DNA from: Dicaeum eximium
Lineage: Eukaryota; Chordata; Aves; Passeriformes; Dicaeidae
Direction of reading: 5' to 3'
DNA length: 64,000 bases
NCBI GenBank assembly: GCA_013396995.1
Contig: VWZP01010273.1
Span: forward strand, 2,136,377 to 2,200,376
Within the stretch, counting starts at the first letter, position 1. Every line of letters starts with the position of its first letter. Under the pieces are notes generated by a model. The model had not been told where the DNA came from. It made no database searches and was given only the letters and a program-made list of their open reading frames with translations. Positions 41,301 to 53,300 of the stretch are shown in pieces. The position numbers were made by a program, and so were the translations under genes.

Positions 41301-44300
41301 ATGAAATCTGCGGAGTGTATCTTTTGACTGAGTGGTTGTGGAGAATGGGAGTGAGATACTGAACCAATGATGAAAAAAGCAAAGAACTGGGATGTATTAA
41401 AAAGAACAGACCAGGATAAGTCAAGTTCAAAAACATCTGCTGTTCACAGTGTCTGTACCAAAATTAAAACTTACTCAAGTCTCATAGTACTCATGTTGTG
41501 AGCAGTGTGAAGCCTACTGGCATGGGTGCCCCCAGCCCCTAGAGTTTGGGTTCCCTTCTGTCTGCCATTGCTCATACTTTGCAAGTTGCATTCAAGAGTC
41601 CCTGCAGCCCTGCTGATATCCCAGTAGCATAGCTACCATGTATATTCAGATTGTTTACTTTCTAAAAAGTAAGTCAGCTTTTTATAGCTAGTGAAAAAAG
41701 TATGTTGTGATGTATAATTTATTGAAGACTGTCCCAACTCTTGTGGAAACCACACCCCACCATGTTTCCTAGTTGAAACATGAAACTGATAATTGCTGTT
41801 TCTCCTATACCTTGGTTGCTATGCCCGAAGTTTACTTTTTAGATATCAGTGAATCATGGATCTTTGGTTTTTTTCTGATCCTTGCCATGTTTTTCATCAG
41901 AGGTCCAAGATATGTGTGTGTATCACCAAAATATTATTGCATATATAATTCACGTATGTGGGAAGAAACTGGAGCCCATGAAGGCTCCTACACCCCACGA
42001 ACCAGCACAAAAGAATCTGTTTAGATCTTGTTCACATGATGTGAAAAAATGTGATTTGTCTCAGTAGGAATTATTCCCTAGCACATGTAGCATTATTTTC
42101 CCTTTAAACACCAGTCTGTCACTGATTCTTGGCTCTGGTGACAATGTGTTGACTTCCTCCAGATCAGAGGGAAAGGAGTGTATTTGTTTAACTCTTCAGC
42201 ATCTGTCCTGCTCATCCAAACATTTGGTTTTCCTCCTTAATATAAATAGAGAAATGTCTTAGTCTAAACAGAGACACTGAAATGGATGGTGCAGCCTGCC
42301 AGTGTTTTCCTGGGCTTTTCATTTTTGAGATTTTTCATAACCTGCTTCTCTAGTAGACAACCCAGCACCAGAAGACTGAGGCTCAGTTCCTGCTCACACT
42401 TGTGTTTGGAAATAAACCCTAAGAGAGGTACTGTGTTAAGTGAATGATGTCAGTGTAGAAAGAGAGGGAACATTTTCATCTGAGAAACACTCAGAAGGAG
42501 TGAAACAGGTGGTGGAGCTGATTGTGCAAAGGCTGACTGCCTCCATCTTCCTGCATATCTGGCAGAGCTAAGGGTGCCCAGCACCTCAGAGATGGCTTCT
42601 TAGTTAATCACGCTCATAAAGAACAAGCCTCTGGATGTACGTGTATGGGAAGTCAATGGAAGGAGTTTGCCCTCAGCTTGGTACTGATGATATATACTAA
42701 GTTGAAGTGCCACTCTTGAGGTATCCAAGCTGTTCACTCAGTAAGTAAGAAAGGATCTGTGCACAGAGTAGCAAAGCCCTCCTTACTCCTCATGTCTACT
42801 GACAAGCCTGTAAACATCTGTGCTGTGGCCAGGCAGGAGCAATGTGGTGATATTGAGAGCTGGTTCTCTCCTGGCCTCTCTCCACCTGGGCCCTCTGTAG
42901 CAAGATTTCTCCTGTATGCTTCTACAAAGAGCCCTTCAAATTGAAGGGAGTCTTTGCATGCCACCTCCAATCAGAAATTCCAGTGTAAAAGTGTCAAGAA
43001 GTTGTATCAGTTCGGAGGAAGAAGCCAAAGGATATTTTGTACTTTCTTCTTTGCTTAAAGGTTCCTTAGCAGGAATATATGGTGACCAAGGAGCTAGCTT
43101 GACCCTGAGAAAAAAGATAGTTGAACTGTTTCCACACTCTCCTTTTCAAGAAGATTGCCTAGAGTAATTTTTTGGGAAAGCACCTAATCTGATTGCCTTA
43201 TGGAGAGGGTGAAATGGCCAATTTTATTTGCTGGTGCCTTGATTTCCTGTTATGAACAATAAAGAAACAAGTAGATGAACTCTGCTGCTCCTGTCCTTTC
43301 AAAATTCACATGGCAATGCTTCAAAAAAGCACAGACCACTAATACTGTTGTGAGGTCATTGAGGTACATAAGCAGTTCTTCAGCATAATAAGTCCTGGGG
43401 AACCTGCTTGGCTCTTGCATATGGCAATGCAAAACCCAGCAGTTTTGATCTAAATTTAACATAAAAATAGATTTTTTAAAAACATCCTTTGATCTGCAGT
43501 GCACACAAAGGGTGTCTGTATGTTACTGGGAGAATGGAATGTGGGAAACCAGGAAATCCAGAAAAATTATTTCCTTGTGCCTGTATTTTGTTTATGAGCC
43601 CCCTAGGGTCATAGGGTCTTCTTCTGTTTTGGCCTGTTGAATGAAATATGTGCTTGGCTTCATCCCTCACTGATAACAAGACTGTGTTAATGATTGTAGT
43701 ATCATGTTGAACTCCTAATTTCCTAAATTCATTTGAATGCTACTTGTCTCAGCATATTTATTTAACTGTGTTCTGCAGGTAGATGGAAAAGTCAGCATGA
43801 ATGGAGAAAATGTCAACGGCATGGAAGAAAAGGATAAAGAATGTACAACAGTAATATTTACTCCTTCACCAACCAGATCTCTGAAATTTGATGGAGTAGC
43901 CAGAGGGGACAAGCCCCTGGTAGAGTTGAAGAAGGACCCCCCAAGTGTTGAGCTCAGTTTACAGAGGCCTGCCACTCAGAGTGTGCACAAAGAGCCAACA
44001 GTAAGACCAACACGAACAAACCAGCCTTACTTTCTTTGCCAATTTTCTGTCTCATGATGTGTTTAATCACTAACTAATGATACCCAAGTGCCTCTGTTTG
44101 CCTCATTGCAAAAGGGTGTGCCCAGACCAGGAAAAAACTATAAACAAAACCCCAAATCCTTTCTAAATTAAAGGCTTCTTCCTTTTGTATGTGGGTAGAG
44201 AAATAGGAGGGTAAGATTAAAAATTTTTTGCAGACACTGGGGGTTTTGGGGGGATTGGTATTTTTTGTCTTTTTCTTTTTTTTNCATGCAGCTGATAAGC

Positions 44301-47300
44301 TTTAAATTTGCTGGGCCAGGGAGAAATTGATTCAGTGTCCCAGCCGTTGTGCAGGTTTATTCAGCCCTTCTCCTAATGTAAGCTGATTAGATCAGCAACA
44401 TAATTGGACTGTGTGATCCATTATAATTAGTCTCAGTTTTCAGTTTTCAAAAGAGGATGTGGATGTGCTGGCAGTTTTAAACATTTGGTTTTCATTCCCC
44501 TCTCAGAAACATTAGAAAAGGGGATAAGCTATTGAAATGCTCAGAGGGGCCAACATGCTTCTTAACTGCCTTATCAGAGAAACAAATTAATTTTACCTTT
44601 TCATCTTTCTCTCCCCCTCTTCCCCAGAGAAAAAGGCAGGAGTAAAACTAGAGCATATCACAGCAGGTATCTAGATGCCACAAAACTGAAACAAAAGTAG
44701 ATAGTAAAAACAAAACAAGAAATGAGGAGAGGATTGCAAAGAGAGCATGTAAAAGGGCTGCGAGCAAGTGACAGGAGAGGGAATTCTCTCCATTTTTTCC
44801 TGTGTAACAACAAAGAGAATTGGAGATGTGGTGAGAGTTGGAGTATGATAATTTTTTCTTTCATCTCATCCAAGCATTGGCCAGATGGATAAAAGTGAGC
44901 AGGCAGAGATCTGTCCTGGGGCATGATGGCTCATTCATGAGAAAGGGTTTGTGTTTTACTCCCCTGCTTAATGCCAGTCTCTAGCTGTGGACAACCAAAC
45001 CATGGAGCCTGCAGCACTCATGGGAACTGGAGTGTGCTGTGAGCACAGACTTGATTCTGTCAGAGGGAACTGGTATTGAGTCAGAAGTGAATCATTTGCA
45101 GGGAAGGCAGAGCTGAGGCTGCTCCTGTCACAACAATTTAGCTGTGAGGGAAAAGCCAGGTAAGCATTGCATCTGATACAGAAGAGCAGGTAATGGGAGT
45201 GTTTGGAGAATAGAGAAGAACCTCAGCTTGCTGGAGATTAGAAGCTCAATGACAATCAGAAAAGTAGCCAAGTGAAAGTGTTAATGTCTCCTTTTTTAGG
45301 ATTTTCAAGCCTAGTTAGAGTTATGAGGAAACTCAGCAGCAGAAGTCACTGTTAGTTCTTGAGTGTGCTTGTATGTGTTTGATGGCCTCTCATCCTCTCC
45401 TTTATACAGCTTTGAGGATGATACGGCGAGCTGAATGCAAATTTTTCTGTCTGGTTTCTCCTTCAAATTCTTAGCTCTTGTGATGATATTGGCAAAGGAG
45501 GCAGAAGAGTTTGACTCCTCAGATTCCTTGTGACTCTTGACATTTACAGAATAGCTCCTTGTTTAAGCTTGAATGCACTTAATGATGAAGCCTACAAGAG
45601 AGAATGAGTGTGCACCAAAATGGTGCTACTGACCGTGTCTGTGCTCTAACTACAGATTTTATATCACTAGCCTCACAATTCCATCAGCAATGTGACTGGG
45701 TAGTGCAAATCATCATAATTACTCCTGGCACATTAGCTTCAAGCAAAGGTATGTGCATTAAGCATGTCAAGGGCGGAGCGAGGAGAGCAGACTGCTTTGA
45801 GGAGGATCTTGCATGGGAAAACAGGTGGAATGCACTGAATGTGATGAGAGAAAAGAGAAGGAGATCTGCCTGTAGCTGGAAGGGCATTTGCCAGCCTAAA
45901 AAAAGATTTCAGGTTCTGTTTCTTCTGGATGTTCACTTCTCTTTACCCAGATGCTTCTTTTTAATTTTACAGGTCTCCATGCCTCAGACTAAGGCATGGG
46001 CAGTAATTTAGCTATTGAGCATACAGGAGAGTCTTGGTTTGTTGATGGAAAGGGCTTAGATGCAAGGTTACAGAGATGGGACATAGTACTGATGTTTGGC
46101 TTCTCCACTGTGTGTTGGGACACAGACAAGCACTGCTATAGACAGCTTGATATGGATGTAATTGGTCTGGGGCCAGTCTGCAAGAACTGGGCAGCTGCGC
46201 TGGACTCACTTCACTCAGCCTTCTCCCTGTACTTATTTTACTTCGGACTTCGGACAACTAACACAACGATGTCAGCCTCATCTGCAGACCCTGAAAGGCT
46301 AAACTGCTTTCTGAAGAAAGGTTGGGAATCCAGATTAGGAAAAATAAGATCCTCCTGGGCTTGTTCCACTCCCCATAAAATGAGACCTCTTGATCAGTAG
46401 GATACTGCATATAGCTGTCACTGTCAGCATTCCAGAAGGAAAAAAGGGATTTGATGTTTGCTCCAGGAATGGGACTTCCAAGCTACACATTCTTAGAAGT
46501 AAGGAAGCCTTCTGAAAGCCTCCACTATCACCTCCCACAAGGAGAAAACAGGGCTGTAAGTTTTCTCTGATGCTTAACCATTCTGACATTCTAGAAGAGG
46601 AGGAGAAAATGACAGATACAGGCATAGAAAAGCAGCTGAGATGAAGAAGAGCTGTCTAGAGTAGAAGAAATTACTGAAGCTCTTTTGCCTTGAGAAAACT
46701 TCTACAAATTAAGCATGTTTTCAAAGCCACTTCTAAACTTGCTTTCACTGTGTTTATTTGTATATTTTATTGATTCAGTTCTCATTAGCTATGTCCTTCC
46801 CAGGCTTTGAATAAGATTCACAGACAATAGTTCTTCTGTTAGGAAATTATGAGTCAGGGGGTTGTTTTTTCCCCTTCTAGTTGCTTGTAGATATGGGTTG
46901 GTTTTGTGTTTTAGTCATTCATTTTCTGCTCTAGGTCTCTGTTGTGAAATATATATTTCTTTTCCTATATACCTTACCTATGGCACTCCTGTTCTCCCGT
47001 TCTGATACTCTTCCTGTTCTTTGCATGCCACTTCCTCCTCCTCCATCCCTCGTAGGGCTGCTCCCCTGCTGTTTCAGTTCATTTGTCAAACAGACTAGTT
47101 CTGTCTTCTCTCAGCCTGGCAGGCTTCCCTTTGAAGTCCCTTCTGTAGCCCTGGTTTGAATCTGTCTGGCTGCCCTCAGGCATTGTCTGCAACAGGGGAA
47201 AATGCAATGCAACTGTACTCCAACAGTGCTTTTGGCCTGAAGTTTATTTAAGTTGCACCACTTAAAACACTAATACCATTGAGGCTTTTGGGGAGCTAGG

Positions 47301-50300
47301 GAAGTGCAGAGATCATTTCCTGTGGGTGAGACCTCAGTGTCAGTTGTCTTTTTGAGAAGAGAAGGACCCCATCTATATGTGAATCAAATAATGTTCAGCA
47401 ACCAGAGACTGACTGGGAAACATATGTACATCCTGCCTAAATCTACTTTGAAATGAGATGCAAAAAACTGCAGCAGGTGGGCAGGACAATAAAAAAAATA
47501 TCATTAAAAATAAACTTATATTTCTAGAGTATATGTAGAGTATTAGATAGAGTATAGGTAGTGTATAAGTGATTTTACAAGAGACTTACCTTTGCTTAAA
47601 GTAGCTGATGAAATTTTGCCTATGATTAAAGGCTAATAAGGATAAACCTGGCCTACAAACAGGAGGAAAATATCCCACTGGTGTTTGTGAAGCAATGTGG
47701 TGCTAAGAGGAGTGGTAGGTAAAGCCTGCCTATACCTCTCAATGCAGTTGAAAAAACTGGGGCACAAGCCCAAAGACTGATCAATCAGTGGCAATATAGC
47801 AATAATGTGAAAATCATCTCCTCATTCTGGTTCTACCTGTCAGCCATTTAGGCTGTGTTTTCTTCCCATTTTACAGAATAGTGGTGGACACTACAAGTGC
47901 TGAGAAGTTGTATCCGCTAGCTCTTTGAACCAGAAGTTGGCAAAATAAATATTTTGTTTTGTTTTAATTTAGTGTAGGGGAATTAATTTGTCAGTAAGTA
48001 AGTAACATCGCTGTATTGTTACCAATCTTTATGCGAGCACTTAGAAATTATTGGCTTCCTATAGCTCTAACTATAACTTTGCTCTGATCTACCAAAAAAA
48101 AAAAAAATAGGCAGCAACCTAAAAAAGATCAGGGTGAGGTGGTGGTGGTGGGGAGACACAGCTTTCTTTTAATTTTTCTCTAGCTAGCTTAAACTTGTCC
48201 ATATCTACTCACTGCACACTTGGCACAAAATGCACTTGTTTTCTATATCCAAGTAACACTCTCCTTCATGTTGAAAAATTCACTGATTGAACTGAGATTA
48301 AAGTATAAGCTTTCTTGTGGTTGAGGATTGTTGGCCAAGCTACAGGAGAGCAGGGCTGAAATCCTGGTTTGTACATATCTGGTAAGACAAGTCTTTGTTC
48401 TTTGATTCATTACAAGATACACTCGTAGAGTAAGTCTGTCTGTTCCAGATTGACATCTTTGCCTTGAACCACACATGAAAAGATGCATGGAGGGCTGGAC
48501 TACCTGAAGGGAAAAAAGTGTAGGATGAGAAGTGCAAGCAGCAAAGCTTCAAAGCAGCTGGAAGGGAACTCTGTTCAGCATTTGGTTATGAATATAATAT
48601 GCCTGTCTCCTGTCCTTCAGACAGCCATGTGCTTTTCACTGTCTGTCAGTGAAAGAAGCTAATTTTACACCCCAATTGAGCAGTAATAACTCTAATGACT
48701 GTCAGGAATACTTCACACTTTCTTGCAACATTTTCAAGACTTCACTGTCAGTTACTGATTACCCTGATCTTTTGTAGTAAATAGCTGGCCTGAGAATAGC
48801 ATTATATAGCTGGCAGATGACTTAACCTGTTGAAGCAGTGTTCTGGCTGTAGTACTATATCTGGCATAGCATGCAAGAAACTAAGCTGTGGCAGCCCAAG
48901 GTTGTGTCATCATTACCACTCACATCAGCTGCCAACATTATTTTGATGAGAAAATCTTTGTATGAAAATTGAATTATATGTGTAGAATTCAAATCACAGA
49001 AGTTTTGTGATTTGTCAGACAATTTCTACATGTGGCTATTGATGTTGCAACCAATTTCATTCCTGAATGGTTTTACAGAATTAAATTGTAGTTTTAACCT
49101 GTTTCTTTCTGATATATCTGCATTCTCACTGGTTCTAGACAGCTTGTTGTGTCATGTTTTCATAGAAAACACAATAACAATATTTCCCATGATTTTGTGT
49201 GCAAGCAGTGTTAACTCAGCTATGTTTCAATTTAATTTACAAGAAGGATTAATAAAGTTCTACTGTAACTTCCTTCGGAGTTTGTATTCTTCTGGGAGTT
49301 GTGATACCCTGTGTGCTAGGTATTTCTGGTATTGTATTTTTAGGGTTTTATTAAGGGTATAAAGTTCTGTCACGGCGGTAGCCAATATGGCCATTTCTGG
49401 CTTATATGATCTTAATCAAAGAAATACTTGGATTGATATCCTAGTTTTTGTGATAAAAATCCTGTCTCTCACAAACTGAACTAATTAATTTTCATGCCTA
49501 ATAGGTGTTTGGTAACACTATGTGCTTGTGCTTGTGCCTTTGTTAAATGGATACTTTGTTTAGCAGAACACAGGTGTTGCTTTGTCCTTTGTGCTGATGT
49601 GCTCATAACCACAACTGCCATCACAACTTTCCATCATGAATTAAGGCTAAGTCATAAATGGAGAAGCTTACTTTAACTCTTGGGCATCCAGATGCATGGG
49701 GTAATTAAAAGATCCATCCAAGCAGACAGCATTCTTCAGTTTTTAGAAGTCTTAATAGGACAGTCTGGACACCAGGCTGATGTGTGGGCAGAGATAATCA
49801 CAGCCCCCATGCACTGAGGTTTTTCATACTCCTCCTGAAGGCTTCATTGCTTGTGGTGGTTGTGGGACCTTCCCTCATAGGCACCTGCAGCAGACGCTGT
49901 GTTTGGAATGGTTCTGTTGCCCTGCAGAAAGAGACCTCTGCCCACACAAACACAAATGACAGAAGGGTGCTGAGAGGCTACATTTCACACAGAACTGAAG
50001 CACCTCAGAAGTGTCACCCACTAGGATACTGAATCTTTCAGTCAAAATACAGTCCTCTTAGGTGCAATGAAATGTTTGTATGCCTTTTCTTTTTATGTTC
50101 AGTGATAACATCATCATTTGATTTAAAATATTTATGAAATGTGAAGTATGATAGTCTGTGATTGAAAAGATATTTTATCAATTGTATCAGCACAAGAATT
50201 TTCTTAAGTGTATCATATACCTGTGGATAAAGTACTAGATAATACTGCATTAATTTGGTATTATAAATAGAATTAAATTTAGTGGAAATAAGAGAGTTCC

Positions 50301-53300
50301 CCAGTGAAGTTGACTTAATTTTTTTATAAATTAGTTATTAATCAGTTTTATATTTTTAGCTGTATGTCACTAGCATTTAATTGCTCAGCAGAGGGAGGAG
50401 AAAGAGTCACGTCTCGTGAGCAGGAACAGAACTTCTGCAGCATGCCATTGGACAGTCAATTTTCCTGCAGCAAGTAGTAGCTCTTTTGTCTATAATTAAC
50501 ATTTATGTCTATACCTGGTTCAGCCTCCTGGCTGTGGGTTATGGGTAGGTTTCGTTATGGTGCTTGTGCAGGACAGCTGCAGGACAGCATTGTGTTTAGG
50601 TTCCTGAGGTAACTCTAGACCCAGAGGTGATACAGGTGCATTGTGTCTGTGCATCATGCATCACTCAGCATTCACTGAGAAACAGTGAATTTTAGCCCCT
50701 CTGAGAGGCCATTGTGGCTGTGCTCTTTCTCCAGCAGCAGCTGACATCAGCAATTGGCTTTCTTGGGTATAACAGTTTAACACTTTTTGTATTGGCCCGG
50801 GAATATAGCAGTTTATAGCTTTCAAGCCTCTGAGGCTGAAATTAAAGTCAAATGCATTTATTTAATTTTTCAATTTGGACAGTTCCTTTTTGAGAGTGAA
50901 GGGTGAATTCCATTGTTTTACCAAAAATGTTACCAAACTAAATATTAATCATTGAAATCTTCAACAATTTCTTTGAGAGGCTTATGGTTTGGACCAGTAG
51001 GTGTGGAGCCTCTTGCTTTTCCATGTGAAAACTGCCTTGTTTAGGGCAAATCCTGAGCTCTCTCTAATAGCCATTTGTTTAGGTTTAACAGAATTTTGTA
51101 GGTTGTGGAATGACATAGAGTAATTCAGGTTGTAGGTCTCTAGCTGAGTCTACTGATCAAAACAGGATCATACATGAGATCAGAACAGGTTGCAAAGGGC
51201 TCGATCATTCAAATCTTGAAAACCTCTGCAGACAGATATGGCATGACCTATCTGGCTAGCCTGTTGCACTGGCTTGCCTGTCCTCATGCAGAAAAGAAAT
51301 ACTTATTTCTGCTTTAAGCAAAGTTGGGAAGGATTTCCTGTAGCTTTTGTATCAGGAGCCAGAACTGAGGCTGAAGAGGAAATTTTCTTTAGTTGCAGTA
51401 GAATTCTTCTGGGGCTTTTGCAATGAAAACTCTCAGTGACACACCAGGCTGGTGTCCAGATGAACTGGGGGAGAGAGAGGTGGGTTATATGAAAGAAAAG
51501 AGCAACTAAGTGGCAAGAGATAAACCTCTGAGGCACAGGACTTGCAGTCTTTGGAGCATTTTTCTGGGGCTGTGTTTAGCCTCAGCCTCATCAGTGGCCA
51601 TCCCTCTTGGCAGTGTGTGAGATACAGAGGGAGAGGTCTGTGCTTTCTTCACTCTTGGTGTAGATGCATTCACAGGTGGACATGGTAGAGAGGAAGTCCT
51701 GAAACTTTCCATGCTACCTTTTCAGAGACTTTATTTCACTTTCTGCCTCATCCAGTTCAAGAACTGCTTTTAGACAGGTGGAAGTCTCCATGTCTTGCCT
51801 GTGGCAGAGGCTGAGGGTGGCAAAGGTGAGGGTGCACTGGAAAGGGGCGGCAGTGGCAAGGATGGCGGGCAGCCACCCCCAGCAAGCGCTGCCACTTCTA
51901 GAGACTCATGGCTGTGATCTGGCGCCTGTCCTGCTGAGAGGTGGCAGCACAGCCCTTGGCAGCCCTTCTCTGTTCCCAGCACTGCTGGCTGCCTGCTGGA
52001 CTTGCCTGGGTCACTGGCCCTAGCCATGGCCCCACACCAGTCTGCATCTTTTCCTTGCAGGACATCTTCCTAGACATGTTCCTGCCCCTCTTGAAAGCTG
52101 TCTTCCTCCAGAGAGGAGATGAGGCAGGGATTCACAAGCTTTGCCAGCAGTAAAGTTCCCTGGAGCCTTGTGGTGTGTCCACAGGTGCTGACATCCTGTT
52201 GGCATTGCCAGCAGATGTCTCCAATTATGGAGCTGTGAGAGCCCAGGTCTGTTTTTCATGTGGCATGTTCAGATAAGGGGCCATAGGCTCATGTGGGCAT
52301 GCAGGGACAGGAAACAGGATCCATACAGAAGGTGGAGGTCTAATTCCTGCCTTCAGAAAAGAGGAAATTTCATCAGATTTCCTCCTTTGCAGCTATTAAG
52401 AAGATGAAGGAGGGGAGGAGAACAGGAAGAAGAGTCTACAATAGGCTATTTCTGAAATATGTTACTTTTAATTTCTAAAATTAGTCTGCATTTTTTATTT
52501 TCCTCCATTGAATGTGCCATTTTCTAGATCTTAGATGCATTAGAAACACTAGCTATTAGCAATGGCTGATAGATTTTTCTTGATTTGCCTTCTGGAAAAG
52601 CAGATGTGTGGTGGAAGCTGCTGAATAGATCAGCTGAAGTGTTACTCTTGTTTTGACAGTGTGGTTTTAACTCTGCAACAGCCCTGTCCAGGTCAGGAAG
52701 CTCGCTTTTCAAAGGCATTTGAATTATTGGCTTGATACAGTCTCACCATATTTTTTCAGTCCTCTCTTAATAGTGTTTCAAGTATTTCATTACCTTTAAT
52801 ACCAACTCTGGCTTTTCCCTTCAGATAACAGATTGTTTAGACAACCGTGAAATAAAGGAAGTATTTCATTACTTTGCCACTTTCCAAACCCTGGTATGTT
52901 CTATCTGTTCACTAATGCATACATTTTTGTGTTATTCTGGAAGGGGAAACTAGGGGTGAAAAGTGTGCTTATCTCCGGCTAACACAATCCAAGATATCCT
53001 ACAGTTTTAAAAGCTTGTAGGAGCTATTCCAAACTAACCACATTAATGGCTGATGATGAGTGATTGGAAAAGGAGATTAAAGCACAGCCATTCAATACCA
53101 GAATGGGCACATACTGCTATGAAACATTCTCCCCAGCGCCCTGCTGAGCTCCACACTGATGTGGTTCAAACACACTACAAAGGAGCAGCAAGCACTGCCT
53201 TGAGGAACTAGCACATACTTTTATTTCCACTGTACTCACTCCATGCTGTGTTCCTCTCTCTAGGCCTCCCCAGTGGAACTGGATGGAGCTGCAAGCCTGC

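Noticed and set aside
45604..46400. Two open frames of about 135 aa
   Set aside because: No homology recognised and no splice sites in compatible phase; typical chance frames in a long intron.
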